Part shown: positions 33,487 to 42,432 of the stretch, piece by piece
Numbering within the stretch: the stretch's first letter is position 1
Layout of the letters: each line of letters opens with the position of its first letter
Assembly (NCBI GenBank): GCA_016712525.1
Contig: JADJQX010000001.1
Location: 1,116,001-1,180,000, forward strand
Reading direction: 5' to 3'
Source of the DNA: Myxococcales bacterium
GTDB taxonomy: Bacteria; Myxococcota_A; Polyangia; Polyangiales; Polyangiaceae
DNA length: 64,000 nt
Position numbers and translations under genes: made by a program
The notes under the pieces: model-generated
Seen by the model: the letters and a program-made list of their open reading frames with translations, nothing else
Told to the model about the DNA's origin: nothing
Databases searched by the model: none

Positions 33487-35007
33487 TCACCTGCCACGCG
33501 CCATCAAGGGCCGGAACGGCTCGAGGATGGACGCGGCGGCGCGGGTGGCCTCACCCTCTCGGGACGCTTCGTGCCCGCTGTCGTAGGAGCGGATCGGCAC
33601 CCTCACGAGGGCACCGGGGCTCGTTCCGGCCCGCAGGTACGCGCACCCGCCCGATGGCCCATCCGAGCTCCGGATGACCTCCGACTTCCACTTCTCCTGG
33701 GCGACCTTGGGAATGAGTGCAACGAGGCGCTCCACGTCCGCAGCGGGCAGCGCGCCGAGCAACGTCTTCCCGTTCCGGAGCTGCGCCGCGAGCGCGCTCA
33801 CCGTCGTTCCCTGGGTGGGTTGGCCGCCGCTGTACGAGTACACGTCCCCTCGCCGGTCGACCAGGAGCCCCGTGTTCGAATACCCCCAGGCGTAGTTGGT
33901 GCTCTGGCAATGCGCGAGGTACTCCGGGCTCGTCGCGAAGGTGCGCGGCAGCCGGCGCTCCGAATCGGCGGGAGCGCTCACCCCGACGGATTCACGCGGG
34001 CACACGACCGTCACCTCTTCCACCGAAGGAGCCTGCTTCTCGTCGGCAGTCTCGCGAAGAGAGACGACGACGCGCGGGGCGACGCAATAATCGCCGGTCG
34101 CGCGGGACTCAGCGAGCTCGACTCCCGCGATCCGCTTCGGCCGCGACTTGCCACCATCCCTGTACCGCACCGTGACCTTGTCGAGCTTCGGCAGCCCCGA
34201 CACCTCGGCGGCGCCCTCGGCCACCTCGCGGGCGAGGGCCTCGGGTTTCCGCGTCTCCGGGCCGCCGAGATACCGCAGCCCGACGCGGATCCGCTCCTTG
34301 TCGCGGGCGACCATGGTGGGCCTCCCGAAGCCATGGTCCACGAGCCATTGGACGAGCAGCTCGTCCTTGAGCGCCGCGGTGACGGCACGGCTCGCGGCCA
34401 CGTCACCGCGCCCTTGCTCGCGGGCCTCTTGGATGCGTCGTAGCGATCCGGGCTCGGTCGGGCACAAGACCTCCCACGAGAGCGGCATTCCGACGAGGCC
34501 CGTGACGTCGTGCCCGTAGGTGTAACGAAAGAGCACGGCGAGGCCCGGGCAGCCTTGCGCCTTCGGATACGGCACGAGGAGGGTCGCCGGACCACCCAGC
34601 TCCTCGTCGTTCATCGCGATGTCGTCCGAGCCCTCGCCGAGCGGGCCGTATCCGAATGCGTCTCCGTGGGCCTTCACGAAAGCGCGCACGTACGGCTCTG
34701 GATAGGCGTTGACGAAGGCCGCCGAGCGCTCCCACTGGCGCACGTCGAGCGCGCGCACTCGGCGCTTCGTGTCCACCTGAACCTCCACGGCCTGCCCCGC
34801 ATCCTTCAGCGCTTCGGTCAGCGTCGCGACGTCGACATGGGGGCTCGTCGTCGAGGACAAGGGCGCGTTCCGCGCGAGTGACTCCGCGTGTTTTGGCGGG
34901 GTGCGCGAGGGTTCGGAGCTCGCACATCCCGAGCCCGCGAAGGCCGCGGCGAGACCCACGGCGACAAGGGCACCGCGAGACGAGCCGTGAGCCGCGCGAG
35001 ACGTCAT
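33487..35007 (-). CDS. Large lipoprotein of unknown function
   Basis: The 506-residue product has a lipoprotein signal ending GSGCASS. The mature part has an N-terminal region with TLTEALKDAGQAVEVQVDTK, a central TYGHDVTGLVGMPLSWEVLC, and a C-terminal region with NYAWGYSNTGLLVDRRGDVY followed by LIPKVAQEKWKSEV. Four or more Cys occur. No catalytic motif is evident and I do not recognise a family. ATG 35007 was chosen as the start of the signal. Confidence 0.75.
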   Translation of the reverse strand: MTSRAAHGSSRGALVAVGLAAAFAGSGCASSEPSRTPPKHAESLARNAPLSSTTSPHVDVATLTEALKDAGQAVEVQVDTKRRVRALDVRQWERSAAFVNAYPEPYVRAFVKAHGDAFGYGPLGEGSDDIAMNDEELGGPATLLVPYPKAQGCPGLAVLFRYTYGHDVTGLVGMPLSWEVLCPTEPGSLRRIQEAREQGRGDVAASRAVTAALKDELLVQWLVDHGFGRPTMVARDKERIRVGLRYLGGPETRKPEALAREVAEGAAEVSGLPKLDKVTVRYRDGGKSRPKRIAGVELAESRATGDYCVAPRVVVSLRETADEKQAPSVEEVTVVCPRESVGVSAPADSERRLPRTFATSPEYLAHCQSTNYAWGYSNTGLLVDRRGDVYSYSGGQPTQGTTVSALAAQLRNGKTLLGALPAADVERLVALIPKVAQEKWKSEVIRSSDGPSGGCAYLRAGTSPGALVRVPIRSYDSGHEASREGEATRAAASILEPFRPLMARGR

Positions 35008-35162
35008 CGCTTTGGGGTAGCCGCTGGAACGAGCGCGGTAGAGCGCAGACCTACCGCAGGACATCGACGACGATCGCGGGCGCGGGGCCGGTCGCCCCAC
35101 GGTCCTCGCGCGGCGCGCGCCTAAGTCGACGGTCACGATTCTCGAACAGACGATGATTGGCC

Positions 35163-35184
35163 GTTTTGGGCCGGGACCCAAAAC
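35163..35184. terminator. Hairpin downstream of the DAC-like gene
   Basis: GTTTTGGG (35163-35170) and CCCAAAAC (35177-35184) form a perfect 8-bp stem with a 6-nt loop, 94 bp beyond the DAC-like stop on the minus strand. There is no T-run, so it may instead belong to the control region of the next gene. The rest of the 35008-35277 gap shows nothing clear. Confidence 0.35.
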
Positions 35185-35277
35185 CAGGAGGTGGGGCCCC
35201 AGCAGGGCGTTGCGCGAACGGCCGCGGCGGAGGACGGCGTCCTCCGATGACGAGTCAGGCTAGCCGCGGCCCTCGGC

Positions 35278-36492
35278 TCAGATGCCGACGCCCAGCTCGA
35301 ACGGTCGAATCACGTGAACGAGCCCGTCGTCGCGCCTGGCGAAAATCGAGAGGTCCCCGTCTTGCGACGCCACGAGGGCGAGCGCTCGCCCGGGCTGCTG
35401 GCTGCAAAAGCACACGGCGGAGCGGTGACGATTGCCTCCGAGCTCGGACAGGGTGGCGCGCCGCTCGGGCACGCCCCCGCGTGGGTCCTCGAGCACGATC
35501 TCGCGAGGCATGGCCGACTCGGGCGTCTGGGTCGTGATGCCGGCGCCCAAGATCCCGAGCGCGTGATCGAGTAGCACGGCGCCGTCGACCGCGGTGAGCC
35601 TCGCCACGAAGTCGAGGGCCTCTCCCAGGGCCACCTCGATCGCGAGCCGCTGCACGGCGCTCGGGGGCGCGATCTCGAAGTCTTTCGTCGAGGCCCGCTC
35701 TTCGAGCCGCACCGCCGACGTCAACATCGCGTGCGAGCCGGACGGCGGCGTGAGCGCGCCGTGCCACACGAGGCCGCTCGGGGGAGAGGCCTGGTCGACG
35801 ACCAGCAGCGTGCCTCCGTGCCCGTGCGAGAGCATGCGCCGCGCGAGGCGGCAGAGGGTGCCCGCGACGGCGGCCGTGACCCCCGCCCGGCTCTCGAGGA
35901 CGCCCGCGAGATCGATGCCCGCGTCAAAGAAGTGGGCGTGGTCGCGCGAGAAGAGGAGGAGGAGCCGTTCGTCGAAGTGCACGGTGAAGGTGCCGGGCCC
36001 GAGGCCGCGCAACGAGAAGTGCGTCGGCAGGTGCTGAAGGTCGATGCCGAAGCTCTGATCCCCTCGATGGATGAAGCCCCACACGGCGAGCGTGCCGTCC
36101 TCGGGGAAGACCGCGAGCTCGGTGCGACCCGGGTCCATCGCCGGCGAGAGCTTGGCGAGCGTCGAAGGGCTGAACGGCATGGGCTCACCGAACCGAAAGA
36201 CGCGGTAGCCGCGCGCGAGGGCGCCCGGCTCGCTCAGGTAGCCGAAGCCGCAGCGGACCATGCGGCCCTCTTCTTCGAGGAGGCTCGCGACGTACCCGAC
36301 GTCGACCAAGCGCGCGACGATCTCGCGGCTCGGCAAGGGGCGCTCGAGCTCGAGGTCGTGCGCGTGCCCCAGGACCTCGGGGTCTCGCGCGCGTTCGTCG
36401 CACCGAGCCTTGCACGACGCGGTCATGCGCGCGTGGAGCTCACCCGCGATGTCGCGCGGGAAGACGACCGGAACTCCTTCATCGACGCTCAT
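35278..36492 (-). CDS. DACNV-sensor / diadenylate-cyclase-like protein
   Basis: The 404-residue cytosolic protein has an N-terminal part resembling the DACNV sensor domain (FPRDIAGELHARM, YVASLLEEEGRMVRCGFGYL, TLAKLSPAMD, TLAVWGFIHRG). The C-terminal domain has the two diadenylate-cyclase signatures: DGA at 303-305 (DGAVLLDHALGILGAGI) and RHR at 355-357 (GNRHRSAV), followed by ALALVASQDGDLSIFAR. With both motifs intact, c-di-AMP synthesis is possible, though this branch is untested to my knowledge. GGAGAGG stands 9 nt before the ATG. Neighbours give no further hint. Confidence 0.75.
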   Translation of the reverse strand: MSVDEGVPVVFPRDIAGELHARMTASCKARCDERARDPEVLGHAHDLELERPLPSREIVARLVDVGYVASLLEEEGRMVRCGFGYLSEPGALARGYRVFRFGEPMPFSPSTLAKLSPAMDPGRTELAVFPEDGTLAVWGFIHRGDQSFGIDLQHLPTHFSLRGLGPGTFTVHFDERLLLLFSRDHAHFFDAGIDLAGVLESRAGVTAAVAGTLCRLARRMLSHGHGGTLLVVDQASPPSGLVWHGALTPPSGSHAMLTSAVRLEERASTKDFEIAPPSAVQRLAIEVALGEALDFVARLTAVDGAVLLDHALGILGAGITTQTPESAMPREIVLEDPRGGVPERRATLSELGGNRHRSAVCFCSQQPGRALALVASQDGDLSIFARRDDGLVHVIRPFELGVGI

Positions 36493-36611
36493 CGCACGGC
36501 CCTCTCCGAAGCAGCCCCTCGCGCCGTGGCAGCACCACGGGGCCATGGCCCCTCCCTTGCCGATCGTAAGGCCTCCGCGGAGGGCGCGGGGGCTCACGAA
36601 GGCAGAGGAGC

Positions 36612-36631
36612 ACTTTCTTTCGCCAACCCCC
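36612..36631 (+). repeat. Degenerate fragment of the 105-bp element
   Basis: ACTTTCTTTCGCCAACCCCC differs at two of 20 positions from the 5' part of the dispersed element (positions 7-26 of a copy). The palindrome and 3' part are absent. It lies in the 279-bp gap 36493-36771, in which nothing else was seen. Confidence 0.4.
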
Positions 36632-36771
36632 GGATTGCTCGACAAAAATCGCTCCCTTGAGGCACGCAGAGCCCTTCGCGTCATCGAGGGCTCGGGCCTC
36701 GTCGGAGGCCCCGTGGACGCACGGCGCGCTTTTTTTCGACGGAACCGCGCCGTTGCCTCCAAAGGTCGAGC

Positions 36772-37332
36772 ATGAGCCGCTACCTCTCTCGGGCGCTAGG
36801 CCTCCTCACGTTCTTCGTCCTCGCAGGATGCGCGTCGACCGAGGGCCCACGCGAGGGCACGAGCGCGGGCACGAACGGAGAGGCCGACGCGCCATCGAGC
36901 ACGGACGCCCGCGCGACGATCTCGACGGGCGTCGCGCTCGCGACCGACGGGTGCCGTCCCATCGACGAGGTCACCGCGCTCTCCAAAACCGATCCGAGCG
37001 ACACGTTCGTGCTCGCGCGAGTCACCCCGAAGCTCGGGTGCTTGGGTGGGAAGTGGATCGTCGGCGAGACGCTCGAGGCCTCGCCACGCAACGTCTTCGT
37101 CGGCGCGTCCTCGGCGACCGATTGTCCGTTGTGGGGAGACGCACCTCCGAAGAACGCGACGTACGCCGTCGTACGCCAGCGCCAGACCGCCGCCGTTTTC
37201 CACGCGAACGATCCGTGCCTCACCGAAGACGGGGGTCGCCCGCTCACGACCGACCGCTCCACGTTGGGGCTCGTGCTCTACGCCGACGAGGCGAGCGCCC
37301 GCGCGGCCTTCGTCGCGGCGCAAGCACAGTGA
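36772..37332 (+). CDS. Small Cys-containing lipoprotein
   Basis: The 186-residue product has a lipoprotein signal (LLTFFVLAGCAS) and a Ser/Thr/Gly linker. The compact domain has Cys in GCRPIDE, LGCLGGKW, TDCPLWG and DPCLTED, consistent with two disulfides. I do not recognise the family. AAAGG precedes the ATG by 6 nt. It converges on the macro-domain gene. Confidence 0.75.
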   Translation: MSRYLSRALGLLTFFVLAGCASTEGPREGTSAGTNGEADAPSSTDARATISTGVALATDGCRPIDEVTALSKTDPSDTFVLARVTPKLGCLGGKWIVGETLEASPRNVFVGASSATDCPLWGDAPPKNATYAVVRQRQTAAVFHANDPCLTEDGGRPLTTDRSTLGLVLYADEASARAAFVAAQAQ

Positions 37333-37383
37333 CGAGCTCCGGGGCGCGCTGGCGGACCCTACGATCGCACACGCGGCTCGCCT

Positions 37384-37995
37384 TCAGGTCTGGCTCATGC
37401 TCGCGACGAGCGCCTTGGCCTCCGGCTCGAGGTCCGCGAGGGCCTCGGGGAAGAAGCGAGAGACCACGTGCGCCATGGCCAGGTGCTCCACCAACGTGAA
37501 GCCGTAGAACGTGACGCCAGCGATGCGTGAGTCGGGCGTCCGCGCGAGGTGGTCCCGCAAGGTCTCGCAGGCGACCTGCGTCGAGTCGGCGACGCCGAGG
37601 CCGCCCGTGCCCGCGCCCAGGGCCACCATGGCGATGCGCACGTGTGGGAGGTCGAGCGTCTCGGCGAGCTCCCAGGTGCGGCGCGCACCACACGTGACGA
37701 CGTCGATGCTGGGAAACGAGCGCGCCGTGAAGCCCCCGCGGTAGTCCATGACCGCGACGTGAATGACCGCCTTGGCGCGTGGATGGGCCCCTGCGTGGGT
37801 CACGATGGCGTCGCCCTGAGCGAGCTCACCGCAGCGCGCGAGCTCGGCATCGAGGTAGGCCTGGTACTCGGCGCCGCACGCGCGACGGATGGCGGCCGAC
37901 ACCCCCGACCCCAGCTTGAGGCCCGTGTTCGACGCGTTGACGAGGACGTCCTCGTCCCCCTCGGTGAGCGAGCCCTGACGGAGCCGTACCTGCAT
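37384..37995 (-). CDS. Macro-domain (ADP-ribose-binding) protein
   Basis: The 203-residue product is a macro domain. It has VLVNASNTGLKLGSGVSAAI near the N-terminus (the ADP-ribose-binding loop with Asn and the Gly-rich segment), AVIHVAVMDYRGG, and IAMVALGAGTGGLGVADST as the second phosphate loop. Such proteins bind or remove ADP-ribose and related adducts. ATG 37995 begins at the domain edge but lacks a purine-rich ribosome site; the in-frame ATG at 38049 (GGGTGGAAAAG before it) would add 18 residues. No ART toxin gene adjoins. Confidence 0.88.
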   Translation of the reverse strand: MQVRLRQGSLTEGDEDVLVNASNTGLKLGSGVSAAIRRACGAEYQAYLDAELARCGELAQGDAIVTHAGAHPRAKAVIHVAVMDYRGGFTARSFPSIDVVTCGARRTWELAETLDLPHVRIAMVALGAGTGGLGVADSTQVACETLRDHLARTPDSRIAGVTFYGFTLVEHLAMAHVVSRFFPEALADLEPEAKALVASMSQT

Positions 37996-38147
37996 GGAGG
38001 AGAAATAGCACGTTTTACTTTTTCGTCGAGTGGGCTGGTGCGCGGTCATCTTTTCCACCCTAGGAGTGACCGGTTTTTCGACCTGCTCCCACGAAGGCGA
38101 GGGTGGACAAGGTGGGGTGGCCCGCCTGCGCCGTGAAGGGGACTCGC

Positions 38148-39368
38148 ATGCGACATGACAACTTGTTTCGTAGGGCATACCGGCTGACTGCGGCGATCTC
38201 CGCAGCACTGGCCATACTCACCGCGACCGCGTGCGGTGACGGGCGCGGAGACGGAGACAGCAGCGGAGACAGCGACGGAAACGGCGACGGAGACGGAGAC
38301 GGCCGAGGCGGCGATGGCGACTCGGCCGTCTCCACACGAGCGCTCGGAGCGCTCCCGGCGAACGCGCTCGATCCCGCGGACAACCCGCGGACGGAGGCGA
38401 AGGTCGAGCTCGGTCGCCTGCTCTTCTGGGATCCCGTCCTCTCGGGCGATCGGGACGTGGCGTGCGCGACCTGCCATCACCCCGACTTCGCCTATGCCGA
38501 CGGCCGCGCGATGTCCGTCGGAGTCGCGGGGAAGGGGCTCGGCCCCGCGAGGCGCCCGAGCCCCGGCACGGCCCACGTGACGCCGCGGAGCTCGATGACC
38601 GTGCTGAACTCGGCCTTCGCGGGCATCTCGGCGAGCGGCGCGCTCCCCGATCCGCGCGAGGCGCCGATGTTCTGGGACAACCGCGCGCGCTCGCTCGAGA
38701 CGCAGGCGAAGGGTCCCATCGCGCACCTCGACGAGATGCGTGGCCTCGCGTTCGACGAGCGGACCATCATCGCGGAGGTCGAGGCGCGCCTCGAGGCCAT
38801 CCCCGAGTATCGGGCTCGGTTCACGGCGTCCTTCGGGGCAGGCCCGATCGCGGTGGACGACGTCGCTCGCGCCATCTCCGCGTTCGAGCGCACCCTCGTC
38901 GATCACGACAGCTCGTTCGACCGTTTTGCGCGGGGTGACACGAGCGCCATGAACGACTCGCAGAGACGGGGGCTGGCGGTGCTGCGCAGCCACGGCTGCA
39001 CCAACTGCCACTCGGGCCCGATGTTCTCGGACTACGCGCTCCACCGCCTCGGCGTCCCCGACCTCCGCGGCGCGCCTCACGATCCCGGGGCAGGAGGGGA
39101 CAGGTTCCGCACGCCCACGCTCCGCAACGTGTCGCGGACGGGCCCGTACATGCACAACGGCTCCCTCGCGACGCTCGAGGACGTCTTCCGCTTCTACGAC
39201 CGCGTGAACCGCAGGCTCGATCCGGCGCTCGAAGGCGTGCGAGGGCCCCAACGCGGCGAGGTCGACGACCTCCGGGCGTTTCTCGGAGCGCTCAGCGACG
39301 GCACCTTCGATCGCACGATCCCGGAGTCGCTCCCGAGCGGCCTCGAGCCCGGCGGATCGCTGCGCTGA
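38148..39368 (+). CDS. Di-haem cytochrome c peroxidase / MauG-like lipoprotein
   Basis: The 406-residue product has a lipoprotein-like signal ending TATACG, a 30-residue Gly/Asp-rich low-complexity linker (about 33-62), then a di-haem peroxidase. Haem 1 is CATCHH; the second site is CTNCHSG. The supporting motifs are GRLLFWDPVLSGD, RSSMTVLN, MFWDNRARSLETQ, TPTLRNVSRTGPYMHNGS and a late FYDRVNRRLD. It likely reduces peroxide or carries out a MauG-type oxidation in the periplasm. AAGGGGA precedes the ATG. The stop is 17 bp from the opposing hydrolase gene. Confidence 0.92.
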   Translation: MRHDNLFRRAYRLTAAISAALAILTATACGDGRGDGDSSGDSDGNGDGDGDGRGGDGDSAVSTRALGALPANALDPADNPRTEAKVELGRLLFWDPVLSGDRDVACATCHHPDFAYADGRAMSVGVAGKGLGPARRPSPGTAHVTPRSSMTVLNSAFAGISASGALPDPREAPMFWDNRARSLETQAKGPIAHLDEMRGLAFDERTIIAEVEARLEAIPEYRARFTASFGAGPIAVDDVARAISAFERTLVDHDSSFDRFARGDTSAMNDSQRRGLAVLRSHGCTNCHSGPMFSDYALHRLGVPDLRGAPHDPGAGGDRFRTPTLRNVSRTGPYMHNGSLATLEDVFRFYDRVNRRLDPALEGVRGPQRGEVDDLRAFLGALSDGTFDRTIPESLPSGLEPGGSLR

Positions 39369-39385
39369 CCTCGTCTTTTGGCGGC

Positions 39386-40600
39386 TCACGGGGCGCGCGC
39401 CGCGTCGTGAACCCTCTGGGCCAGGCCGTTCACGTCGACGTTCGCCGTGTTCGCGAGCACCACCACGCCGAGCGCCGGGCTCCTCGTGGCCACAACGCGC
39501 GCGGTGAACCCGGAGGTCGCGCCGCTCTTCTCGAGGTACCGCGTGCCCTGTGCCTCGCGGAGCTCCACGGTGAGCCCGCACCCGCCACCCTGCGGCTTCG
39601 TGATCACCTCCTCGTGCGTGAGCGCGGCGACCGGCGCGAGGGCGTGCGCCTTGCCCGCGTGCACGGCGACGAGCTTCAGCATGTCGCGCCCCGTGGACCT
39701 CAGCGCTCCCGAGGCGTCGAGCACGTCGATGCGGTTCGGGGGGATGGGCGTCGCGCCTTGGTGCCCTTGAGCGAGACGCGCCTCGGGGTAGCTCGCGCGA
39801 TCGACGCGTGTGTCGCTCATGCCGAGCGGGCCCGTGATCGTCTCGGCGACCATGGCCTCGAACGACTTGCCGCTCGCGTCGGCGAGCGCGAGCCCGAGAA
39901 TGCCCACGCCTACGTTCGAGTAGCGGTACGTCGTGCCAGGCCGGTCGGGGAGCGCGGTCCTCGAGAGGAACTCGGCGAGCCGCTCGCGCGTGTACCCGGC
40001 CGCGGGAGCGAACCGGTCGCCCGTGAGGTTGTCGGGCATGGAGGGCAATCCTGCGCCGTGCGACGCGAGGTGGGCGAGCGTGATCGGCGCGCCCTCGAAC
40101 GTGGGGAGCGAGAGGCCCACGAGGTGGGTCGAGGCCGCGTCGCCGAGCTTCATTTTCCCGGAGAGCACGCGGTCGGCGAGCAACATGCCCGTGAACACCT
40201 TGGTTACCGAACCGATTTCGTAGACGGTATCCCCGTCGGGCGCGTTGCCCCCGGCGCGGGTCCGCCCACAGCCCACGGTGCCCTCGAACGCAGGGGTCCA
40301 CACGCCGATCGTGAGCCCGACGCTCTTTCCTCCCTGCCCGGCCGGATCGATCTGCGCGTCGCACAGGGCCTGCACGGCCGCGCGCGTCGCCTCGGGCAGC
40401 GGCGGGGCGCTCGCGGGAGGCTGCACAGGAGGCACGGAGGGCGCTCCATCGTTGGTGCCCGCGTCCGGCGTCCCCGAGCTCACGGGCGGAAGGGAGGACA
40501 CGGGAGGCGGGGGCGCCTCGGTCACGCCCTCGGACGACGAGCACGCGGCGAGCACGGCGAGTGAAGTGGCGAACGCGAATCGAACGAGAGCAAGGCGCAT
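39386..40600 (-). CDS. Class C beta-lactamase-like serine hydrolase lipoprotein
   Basis: The 404-residue product has a lipoprotein signal ending VLAAC (Cys20) and a Pro/Ser linker to about residue 70. The serine-hydrolase domain has Ser131-Val-Thr-Lys134 (EIGSVTKVF) and the Tyr-x-Asn motif YSN at 227-229. The third motif is probably near KSGATSGFTA. This is the AmpC/EstB/DD-peptidase fold; whether it acts on beta-lactams, peptidoglycan or esters cannot be told. The Pro-rich linker suggests reach from the membrane. Confidence 0.88.
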   Translation of the reverse strand: MRLALVRFAFATSLAVLAACSSSEGVTEAPPPPVSSLPPVSSGTPDAGTNDGAPSVPPVQPPASAPPLPEATRAAVQALCDAQIDPAGQGGKSVGLTIGVWTPAFEGTVGCGRTRAGGNAPDGDTVYEIGSVTKVFTGMLLADRVLSGKMKLGDAASTHLVGLSLPTFEGAPITLAHLASHGAGLPSMPDNLTGDRFAPAAGYTRERLAEFLSRTALPDRPGTTYRYSNVGVGILGLALADASGKSFEAMVAETITGPLGMSDTRVDRASYPEARLAQGHQGATPIPPNRIDVLDASGALRSTGRDMLKLVAVHAGKAHALAPVAALTHEEVITKPQGGGCGLTVELREAQGTRYLEKSGATSGFTARVVATRSPALGVVVLANTANVDVNGLAQRVHDAARAP

Positions 40601-40818
40601 GAGCCCGTACGATGCACACGCCGCACCACGCGTAGAGCCGCGAAAGAAGCCGCATTTCTCGGGGTAGCGGGTGGACGAACCGAGGTCCAGGGGACGTTGG
40701 GACGTGCGGCGGCAGGGAGGAAGACGCATCGCCGTCGGGCGGAGCGTACGTCTACGACCCTTCCCTAGCGCGCACGGCGTGCGTCGCCTCGCGGAGGATC
40801 GAGTAGCGTGGCCATGCC

Positions 40819-41286
40819 ATGTCCCTCGACGAAGTGCGCGTGCGTCGCGCGGTGCTCTCCGATCTGCCCGCCGTGGTGGCGCTCTTCAAGCTACCGAACG
40901 AGGGCAACCGGCTCGATCTCGAGGGAGAAAAGGACCCCTTCGACCCCGTGTACGTGGAGGCGCTCGCGTCGATGAACGACGACAACGCGCTCTACGTGGC
41001 CGACCTCACGGGCGCCGGCGTGATCGGGGTCTTCCAGCTCACGTTCGTGCGCCACGTGGGCTATCAGGGCGGGCTCGTGGGCCAGATCGAGAACGTCGTC
41101 GTCGACCGTGCGCACCGGAGCCGCGGCGTCGGTGAGACGATGATGCGCTTCGCCATGGACCTCGCGCGCTCGCGCAAGGCGTTCCGTGTGCAGCTCACCT
41201 CGAACAAGACCCGCACGCGCGCCCACGCCTTCTACGAGCGCCTCGGCTTCGTGAAGAGCCACGAGGGGATGAAGCTCGTCTTGTGA
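40819..41286 (+). CDS. GNAT acetyltransferase (copy 1 of a paralogous pair)
   Basis: The 155-residue product is a single-domain GNAT enzyme. It has ENVVVDRAHRSRGVGETMM for acetyl-CoA binding (about 91-109) and the C-terminal AHAFYERLGFVKSHEGM strand-helix-strand. It is about 89 percent identical (17 differences in 155 counted by eye) to the gene at 47404. The similarity stops at the ends of the coding region. The substrate is unknown. Confidence 0.9.
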   Translation: MSLDEVRVRRAVLSDLPAVVALFKLPNEGNRLDLEGEKDPFDPVYVEALASMNDDNALYVADLTGAGVIGVFQLTFVRHVGYQGGLVGQIENVVVDRAHRSRGVGETMMRFAMDLARSRKAFRVQLTSNKTRTRAHAFYERLGFVKSHEGMKLVL

Positions 41287-41347
41287 GCACGGAGCTCCCG
41301 CGAGCCCTCCGCCCGAAGAGAGCTAGCGCCCGCGCCCAAAAGAACGT

Positions 41348-41923
41348 TCAGGTCTCGACGCGCACCACGGCGACACCCACGTACGCGCCGCCGCTCTTGG
41401 CCAACGTGAGCACGAGCTTCGTTGCGTGATCGTCGGCGCATAGCTGAACGCCCACGATGGGGCCGAGCGCCTCGAGCTTGGTGATGGCCGCGCCGATCGC
41501 CTTCTGGTCGCCCGCCTCGAGGTAGTCCGAGAGGTTGCCGAGCTCGTACTCGCCGAGCCGCGAGAGAAGCGCGAGCGGCGAGCGCTCTCCGTCACCCGAA
41601 CCGGCGCGGACCACCTCGAGCTTGGGGTTGTCGTAGCCGCCCACGGAGAAGCGCGCGTCACGCGCGACGCCGAGGGCCGCGAAGAAAGCGTCGCTCTCCG
41701 GATCTGCGCCCGACAGCACGCACGGGTAGTAGTCGCAGTCGGTGTCGCTCGAGTGCACCACGCCCTCGAGAGCCGCGGCGACGGCGCGGGCGTTCTCCAT
41801 GGCCACGTCGTTTCGATCGTCTCTCAGGTCGAAGTACTTGCCGATGGACTCGAACGCCTCGGGGAGCGCGTCCACGAGCTCTTTGCGGTGGTCGGGGAGG
41901 AAGGCGAGCGTGGGGAGCGTCAT
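41348..41923 (-). CDS. Protein of unknown function
   Basis: The 191-residue cytosolic product has a helical start (FLPDHRKELVDALPEAFESI), a segment with Cys (DTDCDYYPCVLSG), and a strand-rich end (PIVGVQLCADDHATKLVLTL then AYVGVAVVRVET). The family is not recognised. It converges with the GNAT gene and stands at the left edge of the repeat array. The ribosome site is weak. Confidence 0.65.
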   Translation of the reverse strand: MTLPTLAFLPDHRKELVDALPEAFESIGKYFDLRDDRNDVAMENARAVAAALEGVVHSSDTDCDYYPCVLSGADPESDAFFAALGVARDARFSVGGYDNPKLEVVRAGSGDGERSPLALLSRLGEYELGNLSDYLEAGDQKAIGAAITKLEALGPIVGVQLCADDHATKLVLTLAKSGGAYVGVAVVRVET

Positions 41924-42079
41924 GCCCGAGCATACGCGCGGGATCGGCGCTTCTTCCTTCGCAAGCAGGGGAGAGATCCGACCGACGCAGGCGAGGAGAG
42001 ATCCGACCGACGTTGGCGCCGACGAGAGAGATCCGACCGACGAGAGAGATCCGACCGACGTTGGCGCTAGACGAAGAGA

Positions 42080-42155
42080 GATCCGACCGACGTTGGCGCT
42101 AAGTGGCTGAAATCACATTGACGCCCAGCTCGCGAAAGCAAGGATCCGACCGACG
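42080..42155 (+). repeat. Duplicate of the transposase 3' end, copy A
   Basis: Bases 42080-42138 are identical to 42414-42472, which is the genuine end of the transposase gene plus its flanking unit. The next 17 bases (to 42155) are shared with copy B only. Confidence 0.85.
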
Positions 42156-42275
42156 GGAAAGATCCGACCGACGTTGGCAGGAAAGATCCCGGTCAGGAAA
42201 GATCCGACCGCAGGCAAATATCCGACCGACGAGGCAAAGATCCGACCGACAGCTCGCGACAAAGATCCGACCAAA

Positions 42276-42351
42276 GATCCGACCGACGTTGGCGCTAAGT
42301 GGCCGAAATCACATTGACGCCCAGCTCGCGAAAGCAAGGATCCGACCGACG
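42276..42351 (+). repeat. Duplicate of the transposase 3' end, copy B
   Basis: Bases 42276-42334 match the transposase end with one change (GGCCGAA for GGCTGAA) and share the 17-bp extension of copy A. These are remnants of earlier end copies. Confidence 0.85.
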
Positions 42352-42432
42352 TCAAGGACATCAGATCCCATCAGATCCCATCAGATCCGACCGACGTTGG
42401 CGCTAAGTCATCAGATCCGACCGACGTTGGCG

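Noticed and set aside
39386..40600. Calling the class C-like hydrolase an antibiotic-resistance beta-lactamase
   Set aside because: SxxK and YxN are shared by many esterases and peptidases, and the protein is a tethered lipoprotein. Sequence alone does not support a resistance call.
42103..42361. Short frames of 82-122 codons in the repeat array (DPTDVG-type repeats)
   Set aside because: They are translations of the repeats on both strands and start or stop arbitrarily. There are no ribosome sites.
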